This document shows positions 17,900-27,672 of a stretch of 64,000 nt of DNA, piece after piece; the stretch's first letter is position 1, and each line of letters opens with the position of its first letter. The notes beneath the pieces were generated by a model. It saw only the letters and a program-made list of their open reading frames with translations, did not search any database and had not been told where the DNA came from. Source of the stretch: Rhizobium tropici CIAT 899 (GTDB lineage Bacteria > Pseudomonadota > Alphaproteobacteria > Rhizobiales > Rhizobiaceae); contig NC_020062.1 in assembly GCF_000330885.1 (NCBI RefSeq), positions 1,372,374 through 1,436,373 of the forward strand, read 5' to 3'. Made by a program: the position numbers and the translations under genes.

Positions 17900-18172
17900 T
17901 CACCTTCTGTGATTCAGCGGCATCGATCTCGCCCTCATCAGCTCTGCTCCGGCGCGACCGTACATTGCTCGCTCCGGCATCTTGAGGCGGTTGATCCGCC
18001 TTACGGCTTGACGGTTGCTCCAAGGGAGTCCGATTGCATTTCTTACGGCATCAATATCTCGGCGCAGAACTCCGGCGAGGCGCATGGCCAACCCGACGCT
18101 GCCGTTCAGGGTGATCTTGACCAGCTTGCGACAAGCATGCGCCCAACAACAGGCAAGTTGGCCTCCAGCCAC
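17900..18172 (-). pseudogene. ISL3-family transposase C-terminal fragment
   Basis: About 90 residues. The segment LRRDIDAVRNAIGLPWSNRQ and then RRINRLKMPERAMYGRAGAE is the C-terminal ISL3 signature (usually PWSNGQ.EGQINRLK..KR.MYGRA), here with several substitutions (NRQAVRR for NGQAEGQ). The catalytic core is absent. With the ISL3 fragment at 13181-13322 it brackets the amino-acid transporter and IclR genes. Confidence 0.78.
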
Positions 18173-18423
18173 TGCAAGAATGCCTGGGTGTCGGGAAGCC
18201 GTTCCTCACGAGATCACTATTTAAGCAAGCGGCATTTCGCTTAAATAACCAAGGGATTAAGGTAAGCGCCCTTAAATGCGCGGGTTTTGAATCGACTTGC
18301 TCTTGAAGGGAATAGAACGGCCGGCCTGCAATTGCGAAGTGGCCGGCAATAGATGTACGTTTCAGTTCAGCACGTTAAAAGCGCCGATTTGGCTAACCGG
18401 AATGGCAAGTGCATTCCCACTCC
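18173..18423. other. Gene-free stretch with an inverted repeat
   Basis: An 8-bp inverted repeat ATTTAAGC / GCTTAAAT lies at 18219-18226 and 18239-18246, with a 12-base spacer. It could be a fold-back terminator for the leftward phospho-lyase operon or debris from the ISL3 element. Nothing else was recognised. Confidence 0.4.
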
Positions 18424-19827
18424 CTACCTCTTTGAATTCGACTCACCAGCCACTCTTCCTGCGCTGCGATTTATTTGGACAAGAGCATCCCGCAGTGCGT
18501 CGAGCAGCATATCAGCATTTTCGCGAGAGAAAGGGAGCGGCGGCCGAATTTTCAGAACATTACCATTCAGACCTGAGGCGCTTATCAACACATGCCGGTC
18601 ACGAAGCCCGCTGACAACTTTCAGCGCGAGCGCGCTATCCGGTTCGCGGCTGTCCTGATTGCGTACAAATTCCAATCCGAGAAACAAACCACTGCCCCGT
18701 ACATCTCCAATCGAGGCGAACGTCTCTTTCAGGCTCTTCATTCCTGCGAGCAGGTAGTCCCCTGTCTCGCGCGCATTTTGCATAAGATTTTCGCTCTCGA
18801 TAACATCAAGGACGGCCGAGGCAGCAGCCAAAGAAACGTTGTTGGCCCCGAATGTGTTGAAGTAACGTATATCCCGGCCGAAACACTCCTGGATGTCCGA
18901 CTTCATAATGGCCGCTGCGATTGGCATTCCGTTACCCATGGGCTTGCCGGTCACTACAATGTCGGGGACGACTTCGTGACGCGCGAAACCCCACATGTTT
19001 GTGCCTATTCGCCCGAAGCCGGGCTGCACCTCGTCAGCGATATAAAGCACGCCAGCTTTTTTCAGCACATCAACAACGGGTTTGAGGAAACCGGGCGGAT
19101 CGGCAAAAACGCCATCCGAGGAAAAGATGCTATCGGCGATAAAGGCGGCTGGCGTGATATCCCGGCGGCGCATGTGGCCGATCGCTTCAGCAACGTCCTG
19201 CGCCAATGCTGCGCCGACATCGCCACCATTGGCGCGATAGGTATCGGGTGCCGGTACCGTCAGCACGTGCTGGCCAAGGGGTACGCTGGCTCCAAGCAAC
19301 GGCGAAATTTCCGCGGCCGCGGCCGTAACGCCATGATAGGCGTTCTCCGTAATGATGATGCCGGTGCCGCTTGTATAATGGCGTGCCAACCGGAGGGCCA
19401 GATCAACCGCCTCGCTTCCGGTGCAGGTGTACATGACGCGGTCGAGTTCGGCCGGAAATGTCGCCAAAAGCCTTTCAGAGTAGGAGAGGATTTGCTCGTT
19501 CAGATAACGTGTATGCGTATTGAGTTGCGACGCCTGATAACTTATTGCCTCCACAACGTGCGGGTGGCAATGACCGACCGACGGCACGTTATTATAGGCG
19601 TCGAGATAGGCTTCTCCGTCCGGTCCGTACAACCATACGCCCTTGGCCTTCGAGACATGGATCGGGTTTTCATAGAAGAGCCGATACGACGATCCGAGTA
19701 ACGTCTGTCGGCGCTCGATCATCTTTCGCTCTCGTTCCGGCAGGCTGCCGAGCCGCGCCGGGTCGAACCCGTTGACCATTGATGCGCCCGGTTTGGGGGA
19801 AGCGTTTTCTTTCATGCTTTTGATCAC
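18424..19827 (-). CDS. Class III PLP enzyme, phospho-lyase (AGXT2L/PHYKPL) type
   Basis: 467 residues from a GTG overlapping the kinase stop (GTGA), or 463 from ATG 19815. The fold is class III aminotransferase; the PLP lysine is Lys295 (GTG numbering) in VVTGKPMGNGMP. That TGKPMGNG form, the CTGSEAVDLALRLARHY segment and the DEVQPGFGRIG motif match the eukaryotic-type ethanolamine-phosphate / 5-phosphohydroxylysine phospho-lyases, which remove phosphate and ammonia from phosphorylated amino alcohols instead of transaminating. Overlap with a hydroxylysine-kinase-like gene supports that reading. An ordinary aminotransferase activity remains possible. Confidence 0.8.
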   Translation of the reverse strand: MIKSMKENASPKPGASMVNGFDPARLGSLPERERKMIERRQTLLGSSYRLFYENPIHVSKAKGVWLYGPDGEAYLDAYNNVPSVGHCHPHVVEAISYQASQLNTHTRYLNEQILSYSERLLATFPAELDRVMYTCTGSEAVDLALRLARHYTSGTGIIITENAYHGVTAAAAEISPLLGASVPLGQHVLTVPAPDTYRANGGDVGAALAQDVAEAIGHMRRRDITPAAFIADSIFSSDGVFADPPGFLKPVVDVLKKAGVLYIADEVQPGFGRIGTNMWGFARHEVVPDIVVTGKPMGNGMPIAAAIMKSDIQECFGRDIRYFNTFGANNVSLAAASAVLDVIESENLMQNARETGDYLLAGMKSLKETFASIGDVRGSGLFLGLEFVRNQDSREPDSALALKVVSGLRDRHVLISASGLNGNVLKIRPPLPFSRENADMLLDALRDALVQINRSAGRVAGESNSKR

Positions 19828-20888
19828 CGATTGGCTTCGCGCAGTCTTTCGATAGCGACGGATCTTGGGATTGCATCAAGGCGCGCCAGCTGCGCCCAAA
19901 CGCTCGCGCTTTGGGTGGTCAGACGCTGAGCGTGCTCGGGGAGCAGCTGTGCGCGCCATCTCGGAATACAAAGCCGCATCACCAACCGCATGACCGCTGC
20001 CTTGTAGATAAGGGGGATTTCGGCATCGGACAGGGAACATTCGCTGCGATATCCCGCGATAAGATCGCACATCGCCGCTATCGGATCAGGTTCATCCCCG
20101 ATCTGATAGGCAGCAGCGACACCGACGTCGAAAAGCCTGGGGGCGTGCACCATATCGCCGAAATCGATGATGCCGGTGATTGTATCCGGCGCTGTCATAT
20201 CGACAAGGATGTTTTCCATGTTGAAGTCGTTGTGAATGACTTGGGCATCCAACGTGTTCATGATCGGCATGATCGCCTCCTCGAACTCGTCGATCGCGTT
20301 TTCTAGGCGCGTTCGCTGATGTACGTCAGCGAATGTCGGCAGGACTTCACGCATCCCTGCCGCATGTTTCAAATCCCAGGTGATGCGATGTGATGCGGCC
20401 TCATGTGAAAAGCTCTTCAAGGCTTTTTGCAAACGTCCGAGCATTGCGCCAACCCGCCGGCGCTGCAAAGGAGACTGCCGCGCGGTCCGTTGCGCAACGC
20501 CCGGCGCGAAGGTAACCATGCGGACGCCGCGTTCGGTGCCGTCGTCCGCTACGAAGCGAAAATCCGCGGCACCGTCACGGGTGAGAATGACACGCTGGGT
20601 CGGGATTCCCGGATCCACCTCCTCCACATGCAAGAGCGCCAAACTATGCATCGAGGTAACGAGAGAATCCTCTGCGGGATTAAGGATTTTTAGAAGATAT
20701 GCTGTGTCGTCCTCGAGCATCAGGCGAAAATTACTGTCCTTCTCGCCCCACAGCCATGTTGCGCGACCAGAAAAGCCATAATGGTCGCGCGCAATTTGCT
20801 GAGCCTGGTCACAGGACACGGGGACAGAAGCAGTTTCCAATTCGGCGCCGAGCACACCAGTTTTGGAATTTTTTTGTATGGCCGACAT
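19824..20888 (-). CDS. Aminoglycoside-phosphotransferase-fold kinase (hydroxylysine-kinase-like)
   Basis: 354 residues. It has the APH/choline-kinase fold: a lysine in DDTAYLLKILNP near residue 65, the catalytic loop VIHNDFNMENILVD near 214-227, and the metal-binding IIDFGDMVHAPRLFDV near 236-251. The IIDFGD...FDV pattern resembles hydroxylysine kinase (HYKK), which phosphorylates 5-hydroxy-L-lysine, more than resistance enzymes. It overlaps the phospho-lyase-like gene, giving a kinase and lyase pair. Substrate is inferred; other hydroxylated amines such as ethanolamine are alternatives. An antibiotic-resistance role is unlikely in this setting. Confidence 0.8.
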   Translation of the reverse strand: MSAIQKNSKTGVLGAELETASVPVSCDQAQQIARDHYGFSGRATWLWGEKDSNFRLMLEDDTAYLLKILNPAEDSLVTSMHSLALLHVEEVDPGIPTQRVILTRDGAADFRFVADDGTERGVRMVTFAPGVAQRTARQSPLQRRRVGAMLGRLQKALKSFSHEAASHRITWDLKHAAGMREVLPTFADVHQRTRLENAIDEFEEAIMPIMNTLDAQVIHNDFNMENILVDMTAPDTITGIIDFGDMVHAPRLFDVGVAAAYQIGDEPDPIAAMCDLIAGYRSECSLSDAEIPLIYKAAVMRLVMRLCIPRWRAQLLPEHAQRLTTQSASVWAQLARLDAIPRSVAIERLREANR

Positions 20889-20957
20889 TGTACCGTCCCA
20901 CCCTTTTTGGGTAACGTCTCGTGAAATTTTCCAAGCCTTCTGCAGGCAAAAGTCGAA

Positions 20958-22391
20958 CTATGTCGCTTCGGTCACGAGCTTTGTATTGAAATAGCTTTCC
21001 ATCGCCTCGGTGCCACCTTCTGAGCCGTGACCGGAGTCTTTCACGCCTCCGAAAGGCAACTCTGGCAGCGCCAGCCCGTGTTGATTGATAGAAAGCATCC
21101 CAGTTTCTATATCGCGGGCGAGCGCGGCGCTTGTCTTGGCAGATGTTGTATATGCATAGGCGGCAAGTCCGTAGGGCAGTCGGTTCGCTTCCAAAATGGC
21201 CGCGTCGTAATCCGCAAATGCGCTGACCAATGCGATGGGACCGAAAGGCTCCTCATTCGCAATGCGCGCGTCTTGCGGAACATCGGTGAGAATAGTGGGT
21301 TGGAAGAAATTTCCTCGATTTGCGAGCCTCTTGCCGCCGGTCGCAATGCTTGCTCCACGAGACACGGCGTCCGCCGTCAAGGCTTCCATGGCTTCGACGC
21401 GGCGAGCATTGGCAAGCGGACCCATGTTCACGCCATCCATCAAACCGTCGCCCACTTCTATCGCTTCGGCTGCCTTCACAAAGCCTTTCAGAAATCTCTC
21501 ATACACGCTCTGCTGAACGAGAAAGCGCGTTGGCGCCACGCAGACCTGCCCGGCATTTCGAAACTTTGCGCCGCTCAATATTCGAACTGCCAGATCGACG
21601 TCCGCATCATCGAAAACAATGGCCGGCGCGTGTCCGCCCAGTTCCATCGTCACGCGCTTCATGTGGGCACCCGCGAGCGATGCGAGTTGTTTTCCAACCG
21701 CCGTCGATCCCGTGAAGGAGATTTTGCGGATCACCGGGTGCGGGATGAGGTAGCTCGAGATCTCTGCCGGTATGCCGAAGACAAGATTGAGAACACCGGC
21801 CGGCAACCCTGCGTCAGCGAATGCACGAACAAGCTCAGCACAACTCGCCGGCGTCTCTTCGGGTCCCTTCAAGATGATCGAACAGCCGGCAGCAAGAGCT
21901 GCCGACACCTTGCGCACAGCCTGGTTCAATGGGAAATTCCAAGGACTGAAGGCCGCCACCGGGCCAACGGGTTCCTTTACGACCATCTGTCTGACATTCA
22001 TCGCCCTTGGGGGGATCAAACGGCCGTATGCGCGGCGGGCTTCCTCGGCAAACCAGTCGATGATGTCGGCCGCACTCAAAGTTTCCGCCAGGGACTCGGC
22101 CAAGGGCTTACCCTGTTCCAGCGTCATTGTCCTGGCGATCGCCGAGGAGCGCCCGCGCAGAATTTCAGCCGCCTTGCGAAGGAGTTTCGCCCGCTCGAAC
22201 GCGCTGACCTGACGCCATTGCTGGAAGCCGGCCGATGCTGCCGCAAGTGCCTCGTAGAGATCATTGCTGCTGGCATTTGAGACGTTGCCGATAACCTCGC
22301 TCGACGCCGGATTTATGACAGGTAGCTGCTCATTCGAGCCATCGCGCCAGACGCCGTTTATATAGAGCCTTGTGTTCGGATACTCGGACAT
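20958..22391 (-). CDS. NAD(P)-dependent aldehyde dehydrogenase (succinate-semialdehyde type)
   Basis: 477 residues, full length. Visible motifs are the cofactor-binding [20 protein letters not shown] near 150, the glycine motif [12 protein letters not shown] near 225, the general-base glutamate in [16 protein letters not shown] near 250 and the catalytic cysteine in [14 protein letters not shown] near 284. These place it with succinate-semialdehyde and 2-oxoglutarate-semialdehyde dehydrogenases. The ATG at 22391 follows AAGGATGGAAC. In this operon it could oxidise the aldehyde made by the phospho-lyase (2-aminoadipate semialdehyde if the substrate is hydroxylysine) or by the neighbouring aminotransferase. 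Confidence 0.9.
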   Translation of the reverse strand: MSEYPNTRLYINGVWRDGSNEQLPVINPASSEVIGNVSNASSNDLYEALAAASAGFQQWRQVSAFERAKLLRKAAEILRGRSSAIARTMTLEQGKPLAESLAETLSAADIIDWFAEEARRAYGRLIPPRAMNVRQMVVKEPVGPVAAFSPWNFPLNQAVRKVSAALAAGCSIILKGPEETPASCAELVRAFADAGLPAGVLNLVFGIPAEISSYLIPHPVIRKISFTGSTAVGKQLASLAGAHMKRVTMELGGHAPAIVFDDADVDLAVRILSGAKFRNAGQVCVAPTRFLVQQSVYERFLKGFVKAAEAIEVGDGLMDGVNMGPLANARRVEAMEALTADAVSRGASIATGGKRLANRGNFFQPTILTDVPQDARIANEEPFGPIALVSAFADYDAAILEANRLPYGLAAYAYTTSAKTSAALARDIETGMLSINQHGLALPELPFGGVKDSGHGSEGGTEAMESYFNTKLVTEAT

Positions 22392-22411
22392 TTCAGTTCC
22401 ATCCTTTTTTG

Positions 22412-24010
22412 TCAGTAACCGAGGGCACAACCGTCTTTTCTATGATCGGAAGCACCCAGCAAGGTGCCATTTTGATCATCGATCCAGATCGCCTGCGCAC
22501 CGCCGATCGCCCATTTCGGAGCGACAACCTTAAAACCGCGAGCTTCCAGATCGTTGCCGATCGCCGACCGAAGCAGCGCCTCGATCTCGACCGTGGCCGT
22601 GCCCGGAAGCGGGAACAAACGCGGAAGATCGATTGCGCTTTGAATATCGAGATCGTAGTCAAAAAGCTTGGAAAGGAAGTGGGCGTGACCCATTGCCTGG
22701 TAATGCCCTCCCATGACGCCGAATGAGAGCACGGATTTTCCAGCGCGCGTCACCAGTCCCGGAATGATTGTGTGCATCGGTCTTTTGCGCGGACCTATCG
22801 CGTTCGGATGACCATCTCTAATGACGAAACTCTGGCCGCGATTGTGAAACAAGACGCCTGACTTCGGAGCCATCAAGCCGCTTCCGTAAGGATGGAAGAT
22901 CGAATTGATGAAGCTCGCGACATTTCGGTCCTTATCGACCACCGATATGTAAACGGTATCCGAGTGCTCGACACCGTCGATAATGGCTCCCGCATCGACC
23001 GCTTTCTGCAGATCTATTTTTGCAGCAAGACTGTCAATGAACTGATCGGACAAAAGGTGTTCAACCGGGACAAGCGACGTTTCCGACTCGGCCAGCCATC
23101 GATCGCGTGCCGCATAGGCAAGCCTCGTTGCCTCCACCTCGATGTGCAGATTATCGGCGCTCAGCGGATCGCCTTTGCGCTCGAACCGCTCCAGAATCCT
23201 CAGGATCATGAGCGCGATGATACCTTGACCGTTGGGGGGGCATTCGTGGACGGTCCATCCCCGGTAGGTCGCACTGATCGGCTTCACATATTCACCGGCG
23301 GCGGAGGCAAAGTCCTCTGCCGTATGCAAACCGCCCAGCGATTTAAGCTTGGTCAGCATGTCCTCGGCGACCGGCCCGCGATAGAACCCGTCACGGCCTG
23401 AGATCCCAATCGCTTCCAACGTCTGCGCAAGCTCAGGCTGTCGTTGGACCGATCCGACAGCAGGAACCTGATCGTCGGTCAAAAAGATGCGACGGGTCGG
23501 CGGATCACGTAAAAGCAGGTCTCGCTGGTTCGAAATGTCGGCTGCCACCCTCGGCGTGATCCCATAGCCGTCCCGTGCCAGCGCGATTGCAGGGGCAAGT
23601 ATCTCCGCGATCGGCATCCTGCCATGGTCGGCGACCAGACGCGTCCATGCATCCACCGCGCCCGGAATTGTCACGGCATGCGGCGATGACCGGTCGATGG
23701 CGGTAATGCCGTTATCCTTGTACCATTCGTATCTCGCCGCAGCGGGCGTCCGTCCCGAACCGTTATAGGCGACGACCTGGTCGGTACCGTTTGCCGTCAG
23801 CAGTGCAAAGCAGTCGCCACCCACGCCGGTGGACCCCGCCTCCACTACGCACTGAACGGCGCAGGCGCCGACGGCGGCATCAATGGCGCGGCCACCGCTC
23901 TTCAATATCTCGATCGCAGTCATGGTCGCCATCGGATGGGATGTTGCCGCCATCCCATTGCGCCCGACGGCGATTGATCTTCCCGGAGTTTCGAAATTGC
24001 GCATCGTCAT
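22412..24010 (-). CDS. ggt: Gamma-glutamyltransferase family protein
   Basis: About 532 residues. The self-cleavage/catalytic threonine region is visible as [19 protein letters not shown] near residue 350, preceded by the large-subunit core ([13 protein letters not shown] near 70, [12 protein letters not shown] near 108) and followed by a small subunit with MHTIIPGLV and [12 protein letters not shown]. No signal peptide is seen, unlike secreted Ggt, so it may act in the cytoplasm. The start lies 7 bases after the aminotransferase stop. It may free a gamma-glutamylated amine or amino acid for the other enzymes. The family also includes acylases. Confidence 0.87.
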   Translation of the reverse strand: MTMRNFETPGRSIAVGRNGMAATSHPMATMTAIEILKSGGRAIDAAVGACAVQCVVEAGSTGVGGDCFALLTANGTDQVVAYNGSGRTPAAARYEWYKDNGITAIDRSSPHAVTIPGAVDAWTRLVADHGRMPIAEILAPAIALARDGYGITPRVAADISNQRDLLLRDPPTRRIFLTDDQVPAVGSVQRQPELAQTLEAIGISGRDGFYRGPVAEDMLTKLKSLGGLHTAEDFASAAGEYVKPISATYRGWTVHECPPNGQGIIALMILRILERFERKGDPLSADNLHIEVEATRLAYAARDRWLAESETSLVPVEHLLSDQFIDSLAAKIDLQKAVDAGAIIDGVEHSDTVYISVVDKDRNVASFINSIFHPYGSGLMAPKSGVLFHNRGQSFVIRDGHPNAIGPRKRPMHTIIPGLVTRAGKSVLSFGVMGGHYQAMGHAHFLSKLFDYDLDIQSAIDLPRLFPLPGTATVEIEALLRSAIGNDLEARGFKVVAPKWAIGGAQAIWIDDQNGTLLGASDHRKDGCALGY

Positions 24011-24017
24011 TCTTTCT

Positions 24018-25400
24018 TCAGTACAATCCAGTCGCCCTGGCCCAGGCATAGGTGTCGTCCAGCGCGCGGGTGGAGCGGTCGAACAATTCGTTGATCTGCG
24101 CCTCGGTGATGATCAGCGGCGGGCACAGCGAATAATTGTCGCCCAATGCGCGGGTGATGACACCGTGAGCCTGTGCTCTTCGTCCGGCGTGGATAGCAAT
24201 GCCATGGGCTGGATTGAACGCTTCCTTCGTCTCCTTGTTGCGAACGAGTTCAAGCGTTCCAATCAGACCCCGGCCACGGGCGTTGCCGACAAGCGGATGC
24301 GCGCTGAGATCATTCAGTCGGCGCTGAAATAACGGCGCTACGTCCTGGACATGGCCGACTATGTCCCGCTCCTCGTATATCTTGAGGGTTTCCAGCGCGA
24401 CGGCCGTGGCAACGGGATGGCCGCCATAGGTGAAGCCGTGCCCGAAGGTTCCGATCTTCTCGCTTTCCGAAACGACCGCAGAGTGGATCTTTTCATTGAT
24501 CATCAGTGCTGAGATTGGCTGGTAGGCTGCCGAGAGCTGCTTTGCCATCACGATCATATCGGGTTGCAGCCCGAAGCTTTCGGAACCGAACATCGTCCCA
24601 AGCCTGCCAAAACCGCAGATCACCTCGTCTGCGATTAGCAGCACGTCGTATTTCTTCAGGATTGCCTGAATTTTCTCGTAGTAGGTTGGCGGCGGGACGA
24701 TGCAGCCGCCCGATGCCATAAGCGGTTCGGCAAAAAACGCGCCGATTGTTTCCGGGCCTTCCGCAAGGATCAGTCTCTCAAGCGAATCCGCGCAACGCGT
24801 GGCAAATTCCTCTTCCGTCTCACCCGCGTGGCCGTAGCGATAGAATTCCGGGCAGTCGGTGTGCAGCACGCGGCCGATCGGCAGATCGAAATCACGGTGA
24901 TTATTGGGAAGCCCCGTCAGGCTTGCCGAGGCGATGGTCACGCCGTGATAGGCACGCATACGGGAGATGATCTTCTTCTTTTCCGGCTTGCCGATCGCGT
25001 TGTGATAATACCAGACAAGTTTCATGGCCGTATCATTGGCCTCGGAACCCGAATTGGCAAAGAACACCTTCGACATCGGAACAGGTGAAAGCTGGATGAG
25101 CCTGTCGGCAAGCTCGATGGCTGTCTCATGCGATTTGCCGCCAAAGCTGTGATAGAACGGCAATTCCTTCATTTGCCGGGTCGCGGCATCGACCAGGCGC
25201 TGCTCGCTGAAGCCGAGCGACGCGCAAAACAGTCCCCCAAGACCTTCGATATACTTATTGCCTTCACTATCGACGATATAGATGCCCTCACCCCTTGCAA
25301 TCACCAACGGACCATCCTTCAAATGTTGCGAGGCATTGGTGTAGGGATGAAGAACGAAGGCAGCGTCCCGAGCTTCAAGGGAATTAAGAAGGATGGTCAC
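24018..25400 (-). CDS. Class III aminotransferase (putrescine/GABA-pyruvate type)
   Basis: 460 residues. The PLP-binding motifs are FFANSGSEANDTAMKLVWYY near 112, a DEVICGFGRLGTMFGSE segment near 257, and the PLP lysine in MIVMAKQLSAAYQPISA near residue 287. The QLSAAYQP context and the DAAFVLHPYTN opening match SpuC/GabT-like omega-amine:pyruvate aminotransferases. It starts at GTG 25400 behind GGAGAG. In an operon with a ureohydrolase and an aldehyde dehydrogenase, a role in polyamine, GABA or guanidino-compound breakdown is likely. It is distinct from the phospho-lyase-like class III enzyme at 18424. Confidence 0.9.
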   Translation of the reverse strand: MTILLNSLEARDAAFVLHPYTNASQHLKDGPLVIARGEGIYIVDSEGNKYIEGLGGLFCASLGFSEQRLVDAATRQMKELPFYHSFGGKSHETAIELADRLIQLSPVPMSKVFFANSGSEANDTAMKLVWYYHNAIGKPEKKKIISRMRAYHGVTIASASLTGLPNNHRDFDLPIGRVLHTDCPEFYRYGHAGETEEEFATRCADSLERLILAEGPETIGAFFAEPLMASGGCIVPPPTYYEKIQAILKKYDVLLIADEVICGFGRLGTMFGSESFGLQPDMIVMAKQLSAAYQPISALMINEKIHSAVVSESEKIGTFGHGFTYGGHPVATAVALETLKIYEERDIVGHVQDVAPLFQRRLNDLSAHPLVGNARGRGLIGTLELVRNKETKEAFNPAHGIAIHAGRRAQAHGVITRALGDNYSLCPPLIITEAQINELFDRSTRALDDTYAWARATGLY

Positions 25401-25522
25401 AATGGCTCTCCAAATGAGGTATGTTTCGATAGCGACGCCTGGGAAAGCTCCGCCGGTCAGCCGATGAGACCTTTTGGTACACCGGCTGCCATTTTTGTCG
25501 GAATGAGAACTTCAGCGCTCAA

Positions 25523-26365
25523 TCAATCAAGATTTGTCTTGATCCATTTCTGCGCAAGCTTGTTGATCGTGCCGTCCGCCTTGGCTGCTTTGATCGCCGC
25601 ATCGAACATGGACTTCAGCACCGTATCGTCCTTACGAAGTCCTGCGGCGATACCCTGCCCGAAGACCCCGCCTTTGAAGGTCGGACCGGCTATCGTGTAG
25701 TCTTTGAAGTCATCCTTTCGAAGCGTGGCGGTCAGCGATGTTTTCTGCGCAACGACCGCGTCGATGCGGCCGGCCTGAAGATCCAGATCATGCTGCTCGA
25801 CGGTTTTGTATTCTCTAGGATCGACAACGCCCTTGAAGTAGGTGTCGAGGAACACTGCGTTCGCCGTCGATACCTGGGCGCCGACCGTCTTGCCCTTGAG
25901 GGCGTCTTTGATCGGCTGCAATTCCTGCTCGACCTTCGCTTTGTCCCCGGCAAGATCGACCGTGGTCCCGGTACCTGGCAGATTTGCAAGCGGACCGGTC
26001 TTGTCGACCATGAAGGCCGCCGCAGTCGGGGCATAGGGCTCGCTGAACGAAATGACGGCAAGACGCTTTTCGGTAACGATCATCGAGGCCATGATGGCAT
26101 CGAACTTTTTCGCATTGAGCGATGGAATGAGACCGTCCCAATCCTGAGCAACGATCGTGCACTTGATCTTCATGCGAGCGCAAAGGTCGTTGGCAAGATC
26201 GATCTCGAACCCGGCAAGCTTGCCGTCGGGTCCTGTGAAATTCCACGGTTCGTATGCACCTTCCGTCGCAATGGTGATTTCGGTTGGCTTTGTCTCTGCG
26301 CTCGCGGTGCCAACGGAGATGACACCCAGCAGGACGGACGCCAGCAAGAGTTTTGATAATTGCAT
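25523..26365 (-). CDS. Basic amino-acid/opine ABC transporter periplasmic binding protein
   Basis: 280 residues starting at the ATG that opens the signal peptide (MQLSKLLLASVLLGVISVGTA), preceded by AAAGGGGAA. The mature SBP_bac_3 protein has EGAYEPWNFTGPDGKLAGFE, CTIVAQDWDGLIPSLNAKKF and MASMIVTEKRLAVISFSEP, close in style to lysine/arginine/ornithine and octopine/nopaline binding proteins. Its permeases and ATPase lie in the divergent operon at 28405-30652, so the transporter is split across the regulator. A cationic amino compound fits the ureohydrolase next to it. Confidence 0.9.
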   Translation of the reverse strand: MQLSKLLLASVLLGVISVGTASAETKPTEITIATEGAYEPWNFTGPDGKLAGFEIDLANDLCARMKIKCTIVAQDWDGLIPSLNAKKFDAIMASMIVTEKRLAVISFSEPYAPTAAAFMVDKTGPLANLPGTGTTVDLAGDKAKVEQELQPIKDALKGKTVGAQVSTANAVFLDTYFKGVVDPREYKTVEQHDLDLQAGRIDAVVAQKTSLTATLRKDDFKDYTIAGPTFKGGVFGQGIAAGLRKDDTVLKSMFDAAIKAAKADGTINKLAQKWIKTNLD

Positions 26366-26443
26366 GTTGCATTCCCCTTTTTGTTGCCCCCTGTCCTTTG
26401 CGGACAGGGCGGTTGCAGCATTCACAACGCCCGACCTCAGTTG

Positions 26444-27490
26444 CTAGGACGCGCGAATCTTGATTGCCTCCGCCGTCAGGCAGAGGAGTTCGAATAAAAC
26501 CTGCGCCGCGATTTGCGCCGTGTTCGTTGTCGGATCGTACTGTGGAGCGACCTCAACGACGTCGCCGCCAACGATGTTCAATCCCGCAAGACCTCGCAGG
26601 ATGCCCAGCGCCTGGGCGGAGGTCAGTCCGCCGACTTCAGGCGTCCCCGTACCGGGCGCAAATGCCGGATCGAGAGAATCGACATCGAAGCTGATATAGG
26701 TCGGACCCGAGCCGACGATCTCTCTCGCCCTCGCGATAATCGCCCCTATGCCGATATCGCCAACGTCTTCAGCATGTATGACAGTCATGCCGGAGGCATA
26801 CGAGAACTCCCATAGATATTCCGAATTTCCGCGAATGCCGATCTGAACCGTCCGCCGCGGATCCAGCACACTGTCGAGAACCGCCTGACGGAAGGGACCG
26901 CCATGATGGAATTTGCAGCCCTCGAAGGAACCACCGGTATCGCAATGCGCATCGATATGGATCATCCCCACCGGTCGATCCTTGCCGACAGCCCTGAGAA
27001 TGGGAAGACCGATCGAATGGTCGCCGCCGACAGCCAGAGGCACGACGCCCGCCTTGACCACCCCGAGGACAAATCGCTCGATATCCTCATGGGATGCGGC
27101 GAGATCAAAACGGCTCCTGAATGGAACATCGCCGACATCGGCGACCCGTGCATGGGCGGTTGGAACGGCCCGCAACACATGCTCATAAGGACCGACTCGA
27201 TCGACATTTCGAACGGCACGCGGACCGAACCGCGCGCCCGATCGGTTCGTCACGCCAAGATCCATTGGTATCCCGAAAAGCGCGATGTCGATGCCGGTAA
27301 AATTGGGCGACGCATCAGGACGATAAGGAGCCTTCAAAAGCGTTGGCATGCCGCAATAGGGAGCCTGACGGCTGTCGCCGCCCCCGAAGACCAGCTCGGC
27401 AACCTTTTGAAACTCCGGATCGAACATCTCGCCGCCCGAAGCGTTCGAAAAGCGCTCCCGCAATTCTTCCAGGCTTAGAATCTCCGGCAT
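26444..27490 (-). CDS. Arginase/agmatinase-family ureohydrolase
   Basis: About 348 residues from the ATG behind GGAGG. All Mn-binding motifs are present: GGDHS near residue 155, DAHCDT near 178 and SFDVDSLDP near 267, so two-metal chemistry should be intact. The long N-terminal region with FTGIDIALFGIPMDLGVTNR and RFGPRAVR matches agmatinase / guanidinobutyrase / proclavaminate-amidinohydrolase enzymes, not arginase. It would hydrolyse a guanidino compound to an amine and urea. It is the first gene of the leftward catabolic operon, facing the GntR regulator. Confidence 0.9.
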   Translation of the reverse strand: MPEILSLEELRERFSNASGGEMFDPEFQKVAELVFGGGDSRQAPYCGMPTLLKAPYRPDASPNFTGIDIALFGIPMDLGVTNRSGARFGPRAVRNVDRVGPYEHVLRAVPTAHARVADVGDVPFRSRFDLAASHEDIERFVLGVVKAGVVPLAVGGDHSIGLPILRAVGKDRPVGMIHIDAHCDTGGSFEGCKFHHGGPFRQAVLDSVLDPRRTVQIGIRGNSEYLWEFSYASGMTVIHAEDVGDIGIGAIIARAREIVGSGPTYISFDVDSLDPAFAPGTGTPEVGGLTSAQALGILRGLAGLNIVGGDVVEVAPQYDPTTNTAQIAAQVLFELLCLTAEAIKIRAS

Positions 27491-27571
27491 CAGGCCTCCA
27501 TTTGTCCTGTACCCACATTTCAAGCCGCCCCCAAAATACAGATGAAGGCCATTGCTTGTTGTGGTCAACAT

Positions 27572-27579
27572 TGTATACA
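27572..27579. promoter_or_regulatory. Candidate GntR (FCD) operator
   Basis: A perfect TGTATACA palindrome within ATTGTATACATAAT, in the 182-base gap between the ureohydrolase gene and the GntR gene. FCD-class GntR regulators commonly bind such AT-rich TGT/ACA palindromes. It probably controls both divergent operons. Confidence 0.5.
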
Positions 27580-27672
27580 TAATCGTATTCTCCTTGATCA
27601 AGCAAGAGGGAAAAAGTTATGGTGCCGCCGACAGGACCCGCTGAACGGGCGAGAACATGGAAAGGGAATTGA

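Noticed and set aside
19824..20888. Aminoglycoside resistance gene
   Set aside because: The fold is APH-like, but the overlap with a phospho-lyase gene and the HYKK-like motifs point to metabolism and not resistance.
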